From Sepiola atlantica (Eukaryota; Mollusca; Cephalopoda; Sepiida; Sepiolidae): DNA of 64,000 nucleotides. The position numbers and the translations under genes are program-made. The notes under the pieces were generated by a model. That model had not been told where the DNA came from. It ran no database searches and saw only the letters and a program-made list of their open reading frames with translations. The stretch covers positions 30,637,269 to 30,701,268 of the forward strand of contig OY744525.1 of assembly GCA_963556195.1 (NCBI GenBank). Reading direction: 5' to 3'. Of this stretch, positions 55,907 to 64,000 are shown piece after piece (the first letter of the stretch is position 1; each line of letters begins with the position of its first letter).

Positions 55907-56310
55907 ATAACATTGGTTAATTGCCCTGAAACGCTATCTTATTTTACGCTAAATTTACATGTGAAACTGATCCTTGACTCAAAATTCTAAAATAATTAAT
56001 GTTTATGAGTTTATTTCTTCCCGCTAAATTTTCAAGGTGTTCACACGTAATCGCCCAATAAGTAGAATCTCATACTGTTTTGGGTGTTGCGTGTTGGTTA
56101 CTTACCTGAGGGTGTTGATCTATAATAATACTATAATAATAAGGATTTGACTTCTTATATAATACATAAATCTAGTCAACCTCGTGTAATAAAACAATCC
56201 AAACCTTCACATTAGATTAAAATATAAGTGTAAATATGAAACAAACATTTATAAAGAACATATTAGTAATAAATTTGTCATTAATACACCACATATTATA
56301 TTCATTATAG
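55907..56310. repeat. About 400-bp dispersed direct repeat, copy 2
   Basis: Second copy of 53040-53445, same orientation, offset about 2.87 kb. The 5' splice-site match is conserved (boundary 56106/56105). The gene relic that follows copy 1 is not found after copy 2. Confidence 0.9.
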
Positions 56311-57634
56311 ACAGTTTTAAAAATATATACGCACTTACAGTTTGATGTTTACAAAGTTTCACTGTCTTAAACGTAGTCTGAAAAGAAAGTACTTGCGTTC
56401 TTGTAAGCGGGAGAAAAATGTAACAAATAACCTACCGAAAAAGTTCAATATTATCAATAACAAACATTTTTTTAATTATTAGTCGTTAATTTAATTGCTT
56501 TATATGGCCTTTTATTTCGATATACATTTTGTTGTGCAACCAGTCTACACATGGAAACTCAAAATCAAAGAAGAACTGACGCGGAAGTTTGTTCTCTCAC
56601 AGAGCAGTGAAAATCTTTAAATTTATTAATACCTAATTCAACTCCACGCGAATCGTTTCAAAATGTAAAAAGATATTTTTCACACATCTTCATAAACTTT
56701 TGTAAGGTTTGCCAATGTTGTGGGCCCGGACAAAAGAAGACTGGATAAAAATTCATCATAAAAAAGAGACCAAAGCATAACACCATAAAATACATAATTT
56801 AAAAAGAAAATTAAAATAGTTTTTATATTTTCTTTTAATTAAATTATCATTTGCTTGACAAAGATGTTAAATTTATTTACGTCATAATTACATAAAAAAA
56901 TAGTTTTTATTTATTTTACTTGTGTAAATTACGACAAATGAAACATCGCATAAATTCGCATAAAAAATAAAAACATTATTAAGAACTTTGTAAATCAACT
57001 GCATTCTTTTAAATATCACCTAATAATTCATGCACAGTTTTATTTCTTTTGTGTTTTTACGCATGCAAAAACACCTTACATTTTGATGTAATCATCGTTT
57101 ATGAATTTTTCTTTTATTGTTAGTTTAAAAACACTAAATATTTATCCTTTGTATAATGAGTACAATTAATGAAAGCTTAATATAGAATACCTTGAAAAGA
57201 ATCGTTTTTCGATCGGCAATACGACTCGATATTTTTCTGATTCCAATATTGTTTTTAATATCCCAAATAGATCCCATTTTTCTAATTCCCGATTTCGATT
57301 CCGATAAATCGTGCCAGCACTGATTTCTCTTCGTTACAGTCAGAACGTTGACGTAAGTATATAAATAATGACATGAGAAAATATCAATTATAATCAGTCT
57401 TTATTCATATAAAAATCTCACGTAGACAAATGAAGCGTCAACAATTTGAAATCGCGTGCTTTTTTTCCTATTCCTAATGGCTATATTGAAAAACATTATT
57501 TTCATAAGAACAGATGGTAGACATTTAACGATAAAGAACTATAAAACAATTAGGGAACATTATTTTAATCAATATGAAAGAGTTTACATTTACGATGAAA
57601 CAATCTAAACACGATCTATTAAAATATCAATAAG
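56311..57634. other. AT-rich, no recognised gene
   Basis: A block at 57330-57410 (ATAAATAATGACATGAGAAAATATC, in parts, then TTTATTCATAT) matches 22545-22610, a shared repeat of unknown nature. Confidence 0.45.
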
Positions 57635-57665
<31 letters not shown>

Positions 57666-57836
57666 TTAAGTTAAATTCCAAGTATGACTTATTATTGGTA
57701 TTAAATACTATCTAAATATTTATTATTCCTTATTGTTATGTTACTGTTATTTATTATTGAGATTCCTGTGTAAAATTAGATTCAATGTATAAACTTATTC
57801 TAAATTTAATGTTTTAATAATTAATGTATACACACG

Positions 57837-57905
<69 letters not shown>

Positions 57906-57990
57906 ATTAATAAACTCCTATGAGTTAGTAATCAATAAACTGTAGTTTAAGGTTAAAATATGTTTCTATACATACACAAATTTTTATTTA

Positions 57991-58032
<42 letters not shown>

Positions 58033-58110
58033 TAGGTACGTGTATATGTTCATACACATTTATATGAATATATGTATATATGTATATATACATGTGCATG
58101 TTTGTATTAA

Positions 58111-58166
<56 letters not shown>

Positions 58167-58170
58167 TATT
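57635..58170. repeat. Series of (TA)n and (AC)n arrays
   Basis: Tracts at 57635-57662, 57835-57901 (AC then TA), 57996-58028 and 58070-58170 (TA with GTATA/CATA variants). Confidence 0.9.
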
Positions 58171-58325
58171 AAGCTATGAGAATATGTTAATGGCAATTAA
58201 GCTACACATAGGCTTCCGCGTTTACACCCTAGAGAAATCTTCAGGCTAAAATGATTTTCCCCGGGGATGAAACGCGGGAGCCTCTGTGTAGCTTAATTGT
58301 CATGAATATATTTTCATTGCTTACT
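58171..58325. repeat. Inverted repeat (foldback fragment)
   Basis: AATTAAGCTACACATAGGCTTCCGCGTTT (58197-58225, in parts) is inverted at 58267-58297 (AAACGCGGGAGCCTC..TGTAGCTTAATT). The outer AGAATATG / ATATTTTC also pair. The left side touches a (TA)n array, as in the other foldback elements here. Confidence 0.8.
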
Positions 58326-58431
58326 ACCTCGCTCTACTTACGTATCGAGCACTGTTGAAGTAAATACTGAAAATTGATGAATAAAAAATTGTATCTCCTC
58401 ATAAAAGTTTGTGTGGATGCATGAAATACTA

Positions 58432-58433
<2 letters not shown>

Positions 58434-58478
<45 letters not shown>

Positions 58479-58522
58479 AGTGACAATGTTTTCCATTGAG
58501 AGGTCACGTACTCTAAATAGCT

Positions 58523-58567
<45 letters not shown>
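58434..58567. repeat. Two (TA)n arrays
   Basis: 58434-58476 and 58525-58567. Confidence 0.95.
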
Positions 58568-58570
<3 letters not shown>

Positions 58571-58639
58571 ATTGTTTATTATCTATGTGCGTATAAGTTT
58601 CGTCCTTTTAAATCTGGACTCTTCAGCATAGAGATATTA

Positions 58640-58690
58640 CTATTCACTACCGGTCATGCGACTCGAACCCCAGGACTACAAGTATTTTTC
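58640..58690 (-). repeat. tRNA-like (possible SINE) fragment
   Basis: Minus strand GTCCTGGGGTTCGAGTCGCATG contains a B-box-like GGTTCGAGTC (quoted in parts). No convincing A box is found. Confidence 0.3.
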
Positions 58691-58865
58691 AACTCTCGAC
58701 AAATATTAAATAGCTGATAAACACTGATAATTTTTACACTTTTATCGGCGGCTCAACGTCAAGGTATTCTACTTCTTGTTAAGGAAGGGAACGATACATT
58801 ATGAAGCCAGTGACGTAATGCTGTGTTAATACTACCATTACAGTGCTCTACTTTTTCGAGCAGCG

Positions 58866-58867
<2 letters not shown>

Positions 58868-58928
<61 letters not shown>

Positions 58929-58936
58929 ATATATAC
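58868..58936. repeat. (TA)n array
   Basis: TA with AAATA and TTATA interruptions. Confidence 0.95.
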
Positions 58937-59493
58937 CTATATATATTGAAAGAAATGTAGTGAATACAGACTAACACAAATCATTCCTACATGTGTTAAA
59001 TATGTGTATTTTGTCATAGACCACCAGCATATGTTACCATACACACCTGCAAAAAAATGTGAATTTCGATATTATATACTCATTAACAGTTTTTGGTGTA
59101 TCTGATGAAAAAACTACTTACGATATATTAGCATTTAAGTATACCACGCGCCAACGAATTGCACTTTTCACATTTCCTTGGAGGGATATTGTTTGATAAT
59201 CTGACGGATGATCAATCATTATCGAATTACCGTTATTTCGATATTCCAATTCCAACAGTACACCGAGTAATTCTCTATATAATCACTATTCATTTAATCT
59301 ATGTCTATCTTAACAGTTTTTATTATGTATGGTAACTACGCTGTAAATTTTCTTATTTCATATCTGCCTTTGTCCAGGGATTGATTGTAAGTCAGCGGGT
59401 ATTTTACAACGAGCAGCGAAAGTGATCTACAACAACAAACTGTGTTGGATCTCGCAATGAAGCTAGTAGTACTGCTTTTTTTAAACTCACTCA

Positions 59494-59496
<3 letters not shown>
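58937..59496. other. No recognised gene
   Basis: Holds the second copy (59398-59455) of the repeat seen at 18585-18640. Otherwise nothing identified. Confidence 0.4.

Positions 59497-59554
<58 letters not shown>
59497..59554. repeat. (TA)n array
   Basis: About 28 TA units. The segment 59555-60190 beyond has no recognised gene. Confidence 0.95.
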
Positions 59555-59558
<4 letters not shown>

Positions 59559-60189
59559 ATCCTGAGTAAAATGTGGCTTTAATTTTACACCTACTGCAGT
59601 TTCATAGACGATCGTATCCTCGGAAGTGCTGAAATAAAATCCCAAACAATTGATACATTTACATTAAAATTATAATATTAATTTGTAACACAATATATAA
59701 CATTTTTAGGTATTTATTCACGGACTTCCGGGGTTGTGATGAATGAAAACATAAGTCACATGTGATATTTATTATTCTTATTACATTTATCTGAAAGTGT
59801 TTGGGTCACTTTTAGTGTGAAATATCTTCTGTCTTTATACATGTACATATATGTGTTGAATTTCTAGGTTTACATGTTTGTATGTGAACTTCTATATGTG
59901 TGGGCATGTTTAGCTGTTTCAGTATATAGATATGTGTCTATATAACTTAGTAAGTTGATCTATCAAATTAAAAACGAATGTAAATGTGTCATGTGTTTTA
60001 TGTGTTTCCTTTTCATATAAACTCCAGTATTGTTATTTTCTTAATTCTGAGTGTTTTACTACCGAGCATGAACGTATTCTCTGGGAAGAAATCGTCCTTA
60101 TTTTATGAATGTCATTTTTACGGAGATATGTTTGCCGAGCCCGTGCGTTGTCTTGCAACTGGAAGATCCATTTATAAAACCAAATAAAA

Positions 60190-60304
60190 TGCCAAACAAA
60201 GAAAAGCAAATATTTCACTATTTTTGTTTTCTTTCGTAGAAGTTCATTAATTTCAAATTAAAGACATTGATTCTGTATAATTTTTTTTTTTCATTATTAT
60301 TATA

Positions 60305-60361
<57 letters not shown>

Positions 60362-60430
60362 GTTTGCATTTCTAAACACATATTCAACAAACGATACACT
60401 TACGAAATTGTGTGGAACATTCTTTGAAAA
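60190..60430 (-). repeat. 3' module of gene-family unit 7 with (ATT)n
   Basis: AACACATATTCAACAAACGATACACTTACGAAATTGTGTGG (60374-60414, in parts) corresponds to the unit 2, 4 and 6 modules. An (ATT)n array (60292-60361) has expanded within it. Confidence 0.55.
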
Positions 60431-61023
60431 GGTGCCAAGCAACGTCGATTTTGAGAGGTTAATATTTTTTCAATGATAAACTCCGGCTTTTATTTTATAC
60501 AGGTAAGCAGACATTTCCAAACACTCCAGAAAAACATGCAACTCTAAGTCAGCGTGCTGCTATTCCGAATTAACAACAGAAAGACACAACCAATAGTATG
60601 TATCTCCGGTAATCATTTTTAAAAAGTCAAATTCTTTTTCATGTAAACCTTTATAATTTTAACTTGCTGGTAATTATTTTTTAAATGAATATTAAATATG
60701 AAGTAAAAATGGATGTTCTATTAATATCTGTGGTCCGACATCACTATGATTTGTAGAAAAATTCATATTTAAATTTTTGAAAAAAAACCCCACTTATTTG
60801 ATTACTTATTCTTTTAAAATATATTATTTCAAATTATAATACAAAAGTTTTCCTTTCGGCAAGTTTAAATTATAAAGATTTACATGAACATCTTTTTTAC
60901 TTTTTAGAAATTATGACTGGGGAGACAGTCTTTTGATTGCGGCTATGTGTTGTGAATTCGGAAAAGCGGCACGCTGACTCAGATTCGAATGTTTTTCTGA
61001 AGTGACAATTTCCGTTTTATGCA

Positions 61024-61599
61024 TTAAGCATATCTTCTAATGTTATTAGCAATTACGTTTTGCTTCATTGCTGCAATTCCATGCATAGGGTAAGGAAGGA
61101 AATTTGTTACATGTCTTTTTGATCGGCCATAGGACCAGCCCTTGTGCTCTACTGCTGCATTCACCGCGTCTTCTCGAACATCTCTTTTTATCTGATGTAG
61201 TAGACGAATTCCTCGCTGAAGACGTTCATTTTCTACAAATGCTGGATATCCAATCTTACCAACCGATTCTAAACGCCGTATATCTTCGTCTCCAGCTGTA
61301 TTGCCGTAATCCATTCTCTTAACGTCTTCCTTTGCGTTCAATTTGTCATTTCCCGCGAGGATATTTATCTTATTGTTGATGCTGGAATGCTCCCGGGTCA
61401 GTAGTGCCTGAGAGTTTTCATCTGCTGGGGTTCGCATTTTGGCTGCCAAGTGAACAATATCCTGTTCGATATTTTGATTTTGGAAATGTAATTTCTTTAC
61501 GCTGGGATCGTCACCATCAGGAACGGTAGCTCTGCATAACAATATTGTTGAAGAAATGATAACAAACGGGAAAACAAACATAGATGTTTTAGTCGTCAT
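61024..61599 (-). CDS. Secreted dibasic-processed peptide precursor, single-repeat copy
   Basis: A 191-residue paralogue of the 23.3-kb protein; no known family recognised. Residues 1-24 are the signal peptide ending LLCRA. Residues 25-108 are an acidic propiece with VKKLHFQNQN at 34-43, NDKLNAKEDVKR at 84-95 and MDYGNTAGDED at 96-106. The core is VGKIGYPAFVENERLQRGIR at 113-132, a single unit where the 23.3-kb copy has two; QR replaces KR at 128-129. Then QIKRDVRED (136-144) and a basic tail with GRSKRHVTNF near 158-167, ending NNIRRYA. Basic pairs at 94-95, 108-109, 138-139, 161-162 and 188-189. There is no cysteine after the signal peptide. The ATG at 61599 is the one shared by the family. 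Expected to be secreted and cleaved; function unknown. Confidence 0.78.
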   Translation of the reverse strand: MTTKTSMFVFPFVIISSTILLCRATVPDGDDPSVKKLHFQNQNIEQDIVHLAAKMRTPADENSQALLTREHSSINNKINILAGNDKLNAKEDVKRMDYGNTAGDEDIRRLESVGKIGYPAFVENERLQRGIRLLHQIKRDVREDAVNAAVEHKGWSYGRSKRHVTNFLPYPMHGIAAMKQNVIANNIRRYA

Positions 61600-61742
61600 T
61601 CTGGTTTCTAGTTTAGACCAGATTTGGTCAGAAAGTGTAAACGTATCTTGTTATTTGAGAAACAAGAAGAATTGTAAACGTTTTTCAAAGCCTTCGGAGA
61701 GTCTTCCTTAAAAGTTAGTTGTTTCCCGTCAACACTGATTTC

Positions 61743-61749
61743 TTTTATA
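61743..61749 (-). promoter_or_regulatory. TATA box of the 61-kb precursor gene
   Basis: TATAAAA on the minus strand, about 145 bp before the ATG, preceded by GTGTGCT and followed by GAAATCAGTGTTGACGGG. The downstream GTGTTGACG is identical to the 24195 promoter. Confidence 0.7.
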
Positions 61750-61779
61750 AGCACACATACGTTAATACTCGGCGAAAAT

Positions 61780-62285
61780 CGTTAACATTACTGGATACTG
61801 AGGTGTAAACCTTGACTTAATATACATGACCAATCTAAGTAAACGATAAAAATTATAATACTATTAATAATAATAATCTGATTCTTGTGACAAGGTTTTC
61901 TTTTTTTCTCATATAATTACGCTTATTAAATTCATAACCAAAAGAATTAACTACGTATATAATTTGGCAAACGACTAATGACTATCCATCTTCTCAAAAT
62001 AACTAATATATGTAATTCATAACTTGAGATCCAAATTATATACGTTCTTAATAAAATGTGACACTTACATAAACATCTGCATGAGAATACTTATTGAAAA
62101 GCATGTAAAAACTTAACAGCATATATTAAATGTACAAATAAAACTCAATCATCTTTTAACGTCTATTAACTGCGGAATTTTGATAGATAATAAAATAGGG
62201 CATGAGCGATACCGTTTAAATTATGATACTACCTACTCACATATCTACGGTCTGTAATATGGAAACTACAAGCTGAAAATAGTCC
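61780..62285 (-). repeat. Upstream module of gene-family unit 7
   Basis: ATATAATTTGGCAAACGACTAATGAC near 61957 (in parts), TATACGTTCTTAATAAAATG near 62038, AGCATATATTAAATGTACAA near 62118 and CTACCTACTCACATATCTACGG near 62231 (in parts) match 24420-24690. The segment 62290-62735 beyond has no recognised gene; the overlapping frames at 62431-62700 and 62439-62636 show no domain. Confidence 0.7.
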
Positions 62286-62735
62286 AGTCGTATATATAAC
62301 GTTAACTACTCAAATGAGTATTTATTAGAGCCCAACATTGGGTGTTTTAATAAGTAAAATAGCATTAACAGTATAGGCTTATGATTGAAATCGGATTACT
62401 AAATATGTCAAGCGTAAATCATCCACAACTATGCGAATTTATTTTACAATAGATGTCTTTGATTTTATAAGCCAGTCTTCTTTAAATACGAGGCAAGCCA
62501 ACGGAAATTGGCAAAGAAATGGAAAGTATTTATTCTGTAAGCCACACCAGAATACATTCTTAGGTACTAGTGCGCCAGTAGCAGATGCGCACACTGACTG
62601 GAAAATGTCTAGGCCTAGTTGCCATTGTGTTATCACGTTTCGTTATGTGTTATGTATATATAAATTGCACTTGGCTCTACTTACTCTTAAATGCCACTAA
62701 AATATATAGCTAGTGCATTCTGTTATATTTATATA

Positions 62736-62737
62736 TA

Positions 62738-62826
<89 letters not shown>

Positions 62827-62853
62827 ATTTTGAGTACATTTTGTTATATTTAA

Positions 62854-62909
<56 letters not shown>
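62736..62909. repeat. (TA)n(GA)n and (TA)n arrays
   Basis: TA then GA at 62736-62827 (same GAAAGA interruption as 49868-49941), then TA at 62860-62909, which cuts into the next LINE. Confidence 0.95.
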
Positions 62910-62911
<2 letters not shown>

Positions 62912-63186
62912 GCCGGTAGATCTGAATTCTTGTAGACTGGTACTAAAGAAGCAGTTTTTTCTGCTATCGGGGAAGCAAGATTCAGCAAGGCATTTATTGT
63001 AGAGTTTAGAGAGCACAGGGCCATTTCAGCAGAGCATTTGCTTATTACTATTACAGGTATAAGATCATCCCACAAGCTTTAGATATGTCAAAGTTTTCTA
63101 TGATGTATCTGACAGGGGATGGAGTGATGCCCAGGTTATCAAGTGTGGCTTCGGTCCGTAATAAGAATTTAGGGAGGGTGGTTTTC

Positions 63187-63408
63187 TCAGTCCAAAGTGG
63201 AGTTAGAGGCGAAACGCTGGCCAAGTAGGTCAGCCTTATCAGTTACCGTGCAAACGACATCATTGTGTTTTGAAAGTTGGGGAATCGTTGATTGACCATT
63301 CTTCACCACACTATTGTAGATTGCCCAGAAATCGCGAGTACCTAGTTTTTGTGACTGAATGCGTTTATTTGTTTTCTCTGTATACATTCTCTTTGATAAA
63401 CCTATCAC
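63187..63408 (-). pseudogene. LINE linker fragment between endonuclease and RT
   Basis: A 73-codon frame with DFWAIYNSVVKNGQSTIPQL, then DKADLLGQRFASNS. These correspond to the FW...N......IP.L..........K...L...F block that precedes the RT in Jockey/CR1-like elements. Confidence 0.65.
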
Positions 63409-63727
63409 GGCCTTACACTTATTTCTTGACTCTATACATTTATGTCTATTAGTAGCTGATTAATGGCGGCCGAATTTACGGAATGATTGCTACTTATCAG
63501 AAATGGCAGCTTCACATTCCGAGGTGAAATATTGGGGAGAGTAGGGGCTAGCTAAATAATTTTTGCATGGGGACATAGGCTGCAATGCCTGGGTTGACAC
63601 ATTCAGTTAACTTATTTGCACACTGGTTAGTGAGAAGGTCTCCCTATATAGTGCGTCGCTGATATTATCTCTGATTGACTAAACATCAACCTGCTCGTAG
63701 TATCTCGTGATTAACAGAAACGGCTCA

Positions 63728-63979
63728 TCAGCTTTTGGACACACTTTTTAGGGTCATATGGATCATTATCACAATGTGATCAGCATTCCCGAGTGGACTA
63801 TGAGCTATCGTCACACAAGCCTCGGGCATTGAGGTCAAGAAAAGGTCTAGAAGTAAGGCTTGCTGATCTACTCGATCGGGGATGCGCGTCAGGAAATAGA
63901 CAGTCTGAGAGAGGGAGTAAGCTATGGATAAATTATACGTAGAGTTGACGGCTGCGTCAGTAACGCTGGAGAATTTCAA
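63728..63979 (-). pseudogene. LINE endonuclease C-terminal fragment
   Basis: An 83-codon frame: TRIPDRVDQQALLLDLFL, then HSPLGNADHIVIMI. This is the C-terminal part of an APE-type endonuclease. The Ser of the usual SDH motif is Ala here. The frame closes soon after. Confidence 0.7.
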
Positions 63980-64000
63980 CTAGTCACGGTGGTGTGCATT

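Larger units (their letters stand above)
62909..64000 (-). mobile_element. Jockey/CR1-type LINE, truncated by (TA)n and by the window end
   Basis: Aligns with 51290-52330 of the longer LINE in the same orientation. The minus strand reads, from high coordinate, IPDRVDQQALLLDLFLTSMP, then PLGNADHIVIMI (63870-63770, endonuclease C-terminus), then DFWAIYNSVVKN and NDVVCTVTDKADLLGQRFAS (63330-63200, pre-RT linker). The RT is lost at the (TA)n boundary. It continues past position 64000. Confidence 0.78.

Noticed and set aside
60218..60442. Poly-asparagine frame
   Set aside because: Translation of an (ATT)n array within the 3' module of unit 7.

Overview
This looks like eukaryotic, animal DNA. It is AT-rich, has no operons or bacterial-type gene packing, and is dense in (TA)n microsatellites, retrotransposon relics and DNA transposons. 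The mix of Penelope-like elements with GIY-YIG domains, R2-type and Jockey/CR1-type LINEs, an intact mariner-family transposase and tRNA-like repeats suits a mollusc, quite possibly a cephalopod. That assignment is inference. No conserved multi-exon housekeeping gene was recognised.

The backbone is a head-to-tail array of one small gene family, all on the minus strand. Three members have open, apparently single-exon reading frames: 23347-24048 (233 aa), 39028-39498 (156 aa) and 61024-61599 (191 aa). Four more are relics: 7560-7723, 28745-29092, about 45520-45892 and about 53527-53905. Each intact protein has a 24-residue signal peptide ending in CRA, an acidic propiece with a KLHF.N.N block, and a basic, cysteine-free C-terminal half full of dibasic sites around a GYP...FKRGIRRQ core. 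They look like secreted, proteolytically processed peptide precursors. Similarity continues outside the coding parts: a TATA box about 150 bp before the ATG, an AT-rich upstream module of about 0.65 kb, and a short 3' module. The array therefore seems to have grown by segmental duplication and then been broken up by mobile elements.

Layout. 0.2-1.0 kb: inverted-repeat element between (TA)n arrays. 4.2-6.7 kb: degenerate LTR retrotransposon (gag, protease, RT, integrase remnants), abutted by a 510-bp Tc1/mariner-type element. 7.6-13.5 kb: gene-family unit 1, split by an insertion carrying an R2-like LINE (9.05-11.9 kb). 13.6-14.2 kb: RTE-type RT relic. 16.2-17.4 kb: intact mariner/maT-like transposon (DD37D). 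18-22 kb: (TA)n-rich, tRNA-like SINE copies and a Penelope fragment. 22.4-24.7 kb: unit 2. 25.6-28.0 kb: three inverted-repeat Penelope-type elements in a row. 28.7-31.9 kb: unit 3 relic, broken by an R2-like relic, a minisatellite and a GC-rich palindrome. 32.7-38.5 kb: foldback repeats, a LINE 3' end and about 175-bp repeat dimers. 38.6-40.2 kb: unit 4. 45.2-46.1 kb: unit 5 relic. 47.7-49.8 kb: best-preserved Penelope-like element. 49.9-52.4 kb: Jockey/CR1-type LINE. 52.6-54.2 kb: unit 6 relic. 55.6-55.9 kb: zinc-ribbon transposase-like fragment. 60.2-62.3 kb: unit 7. 62.9-64.0 kb: second Jockey/CR1-type LINE, running off the window end.

Most short open frames in the window are (TA)n translations (YIYIYI) or antisense shadows and were left out.
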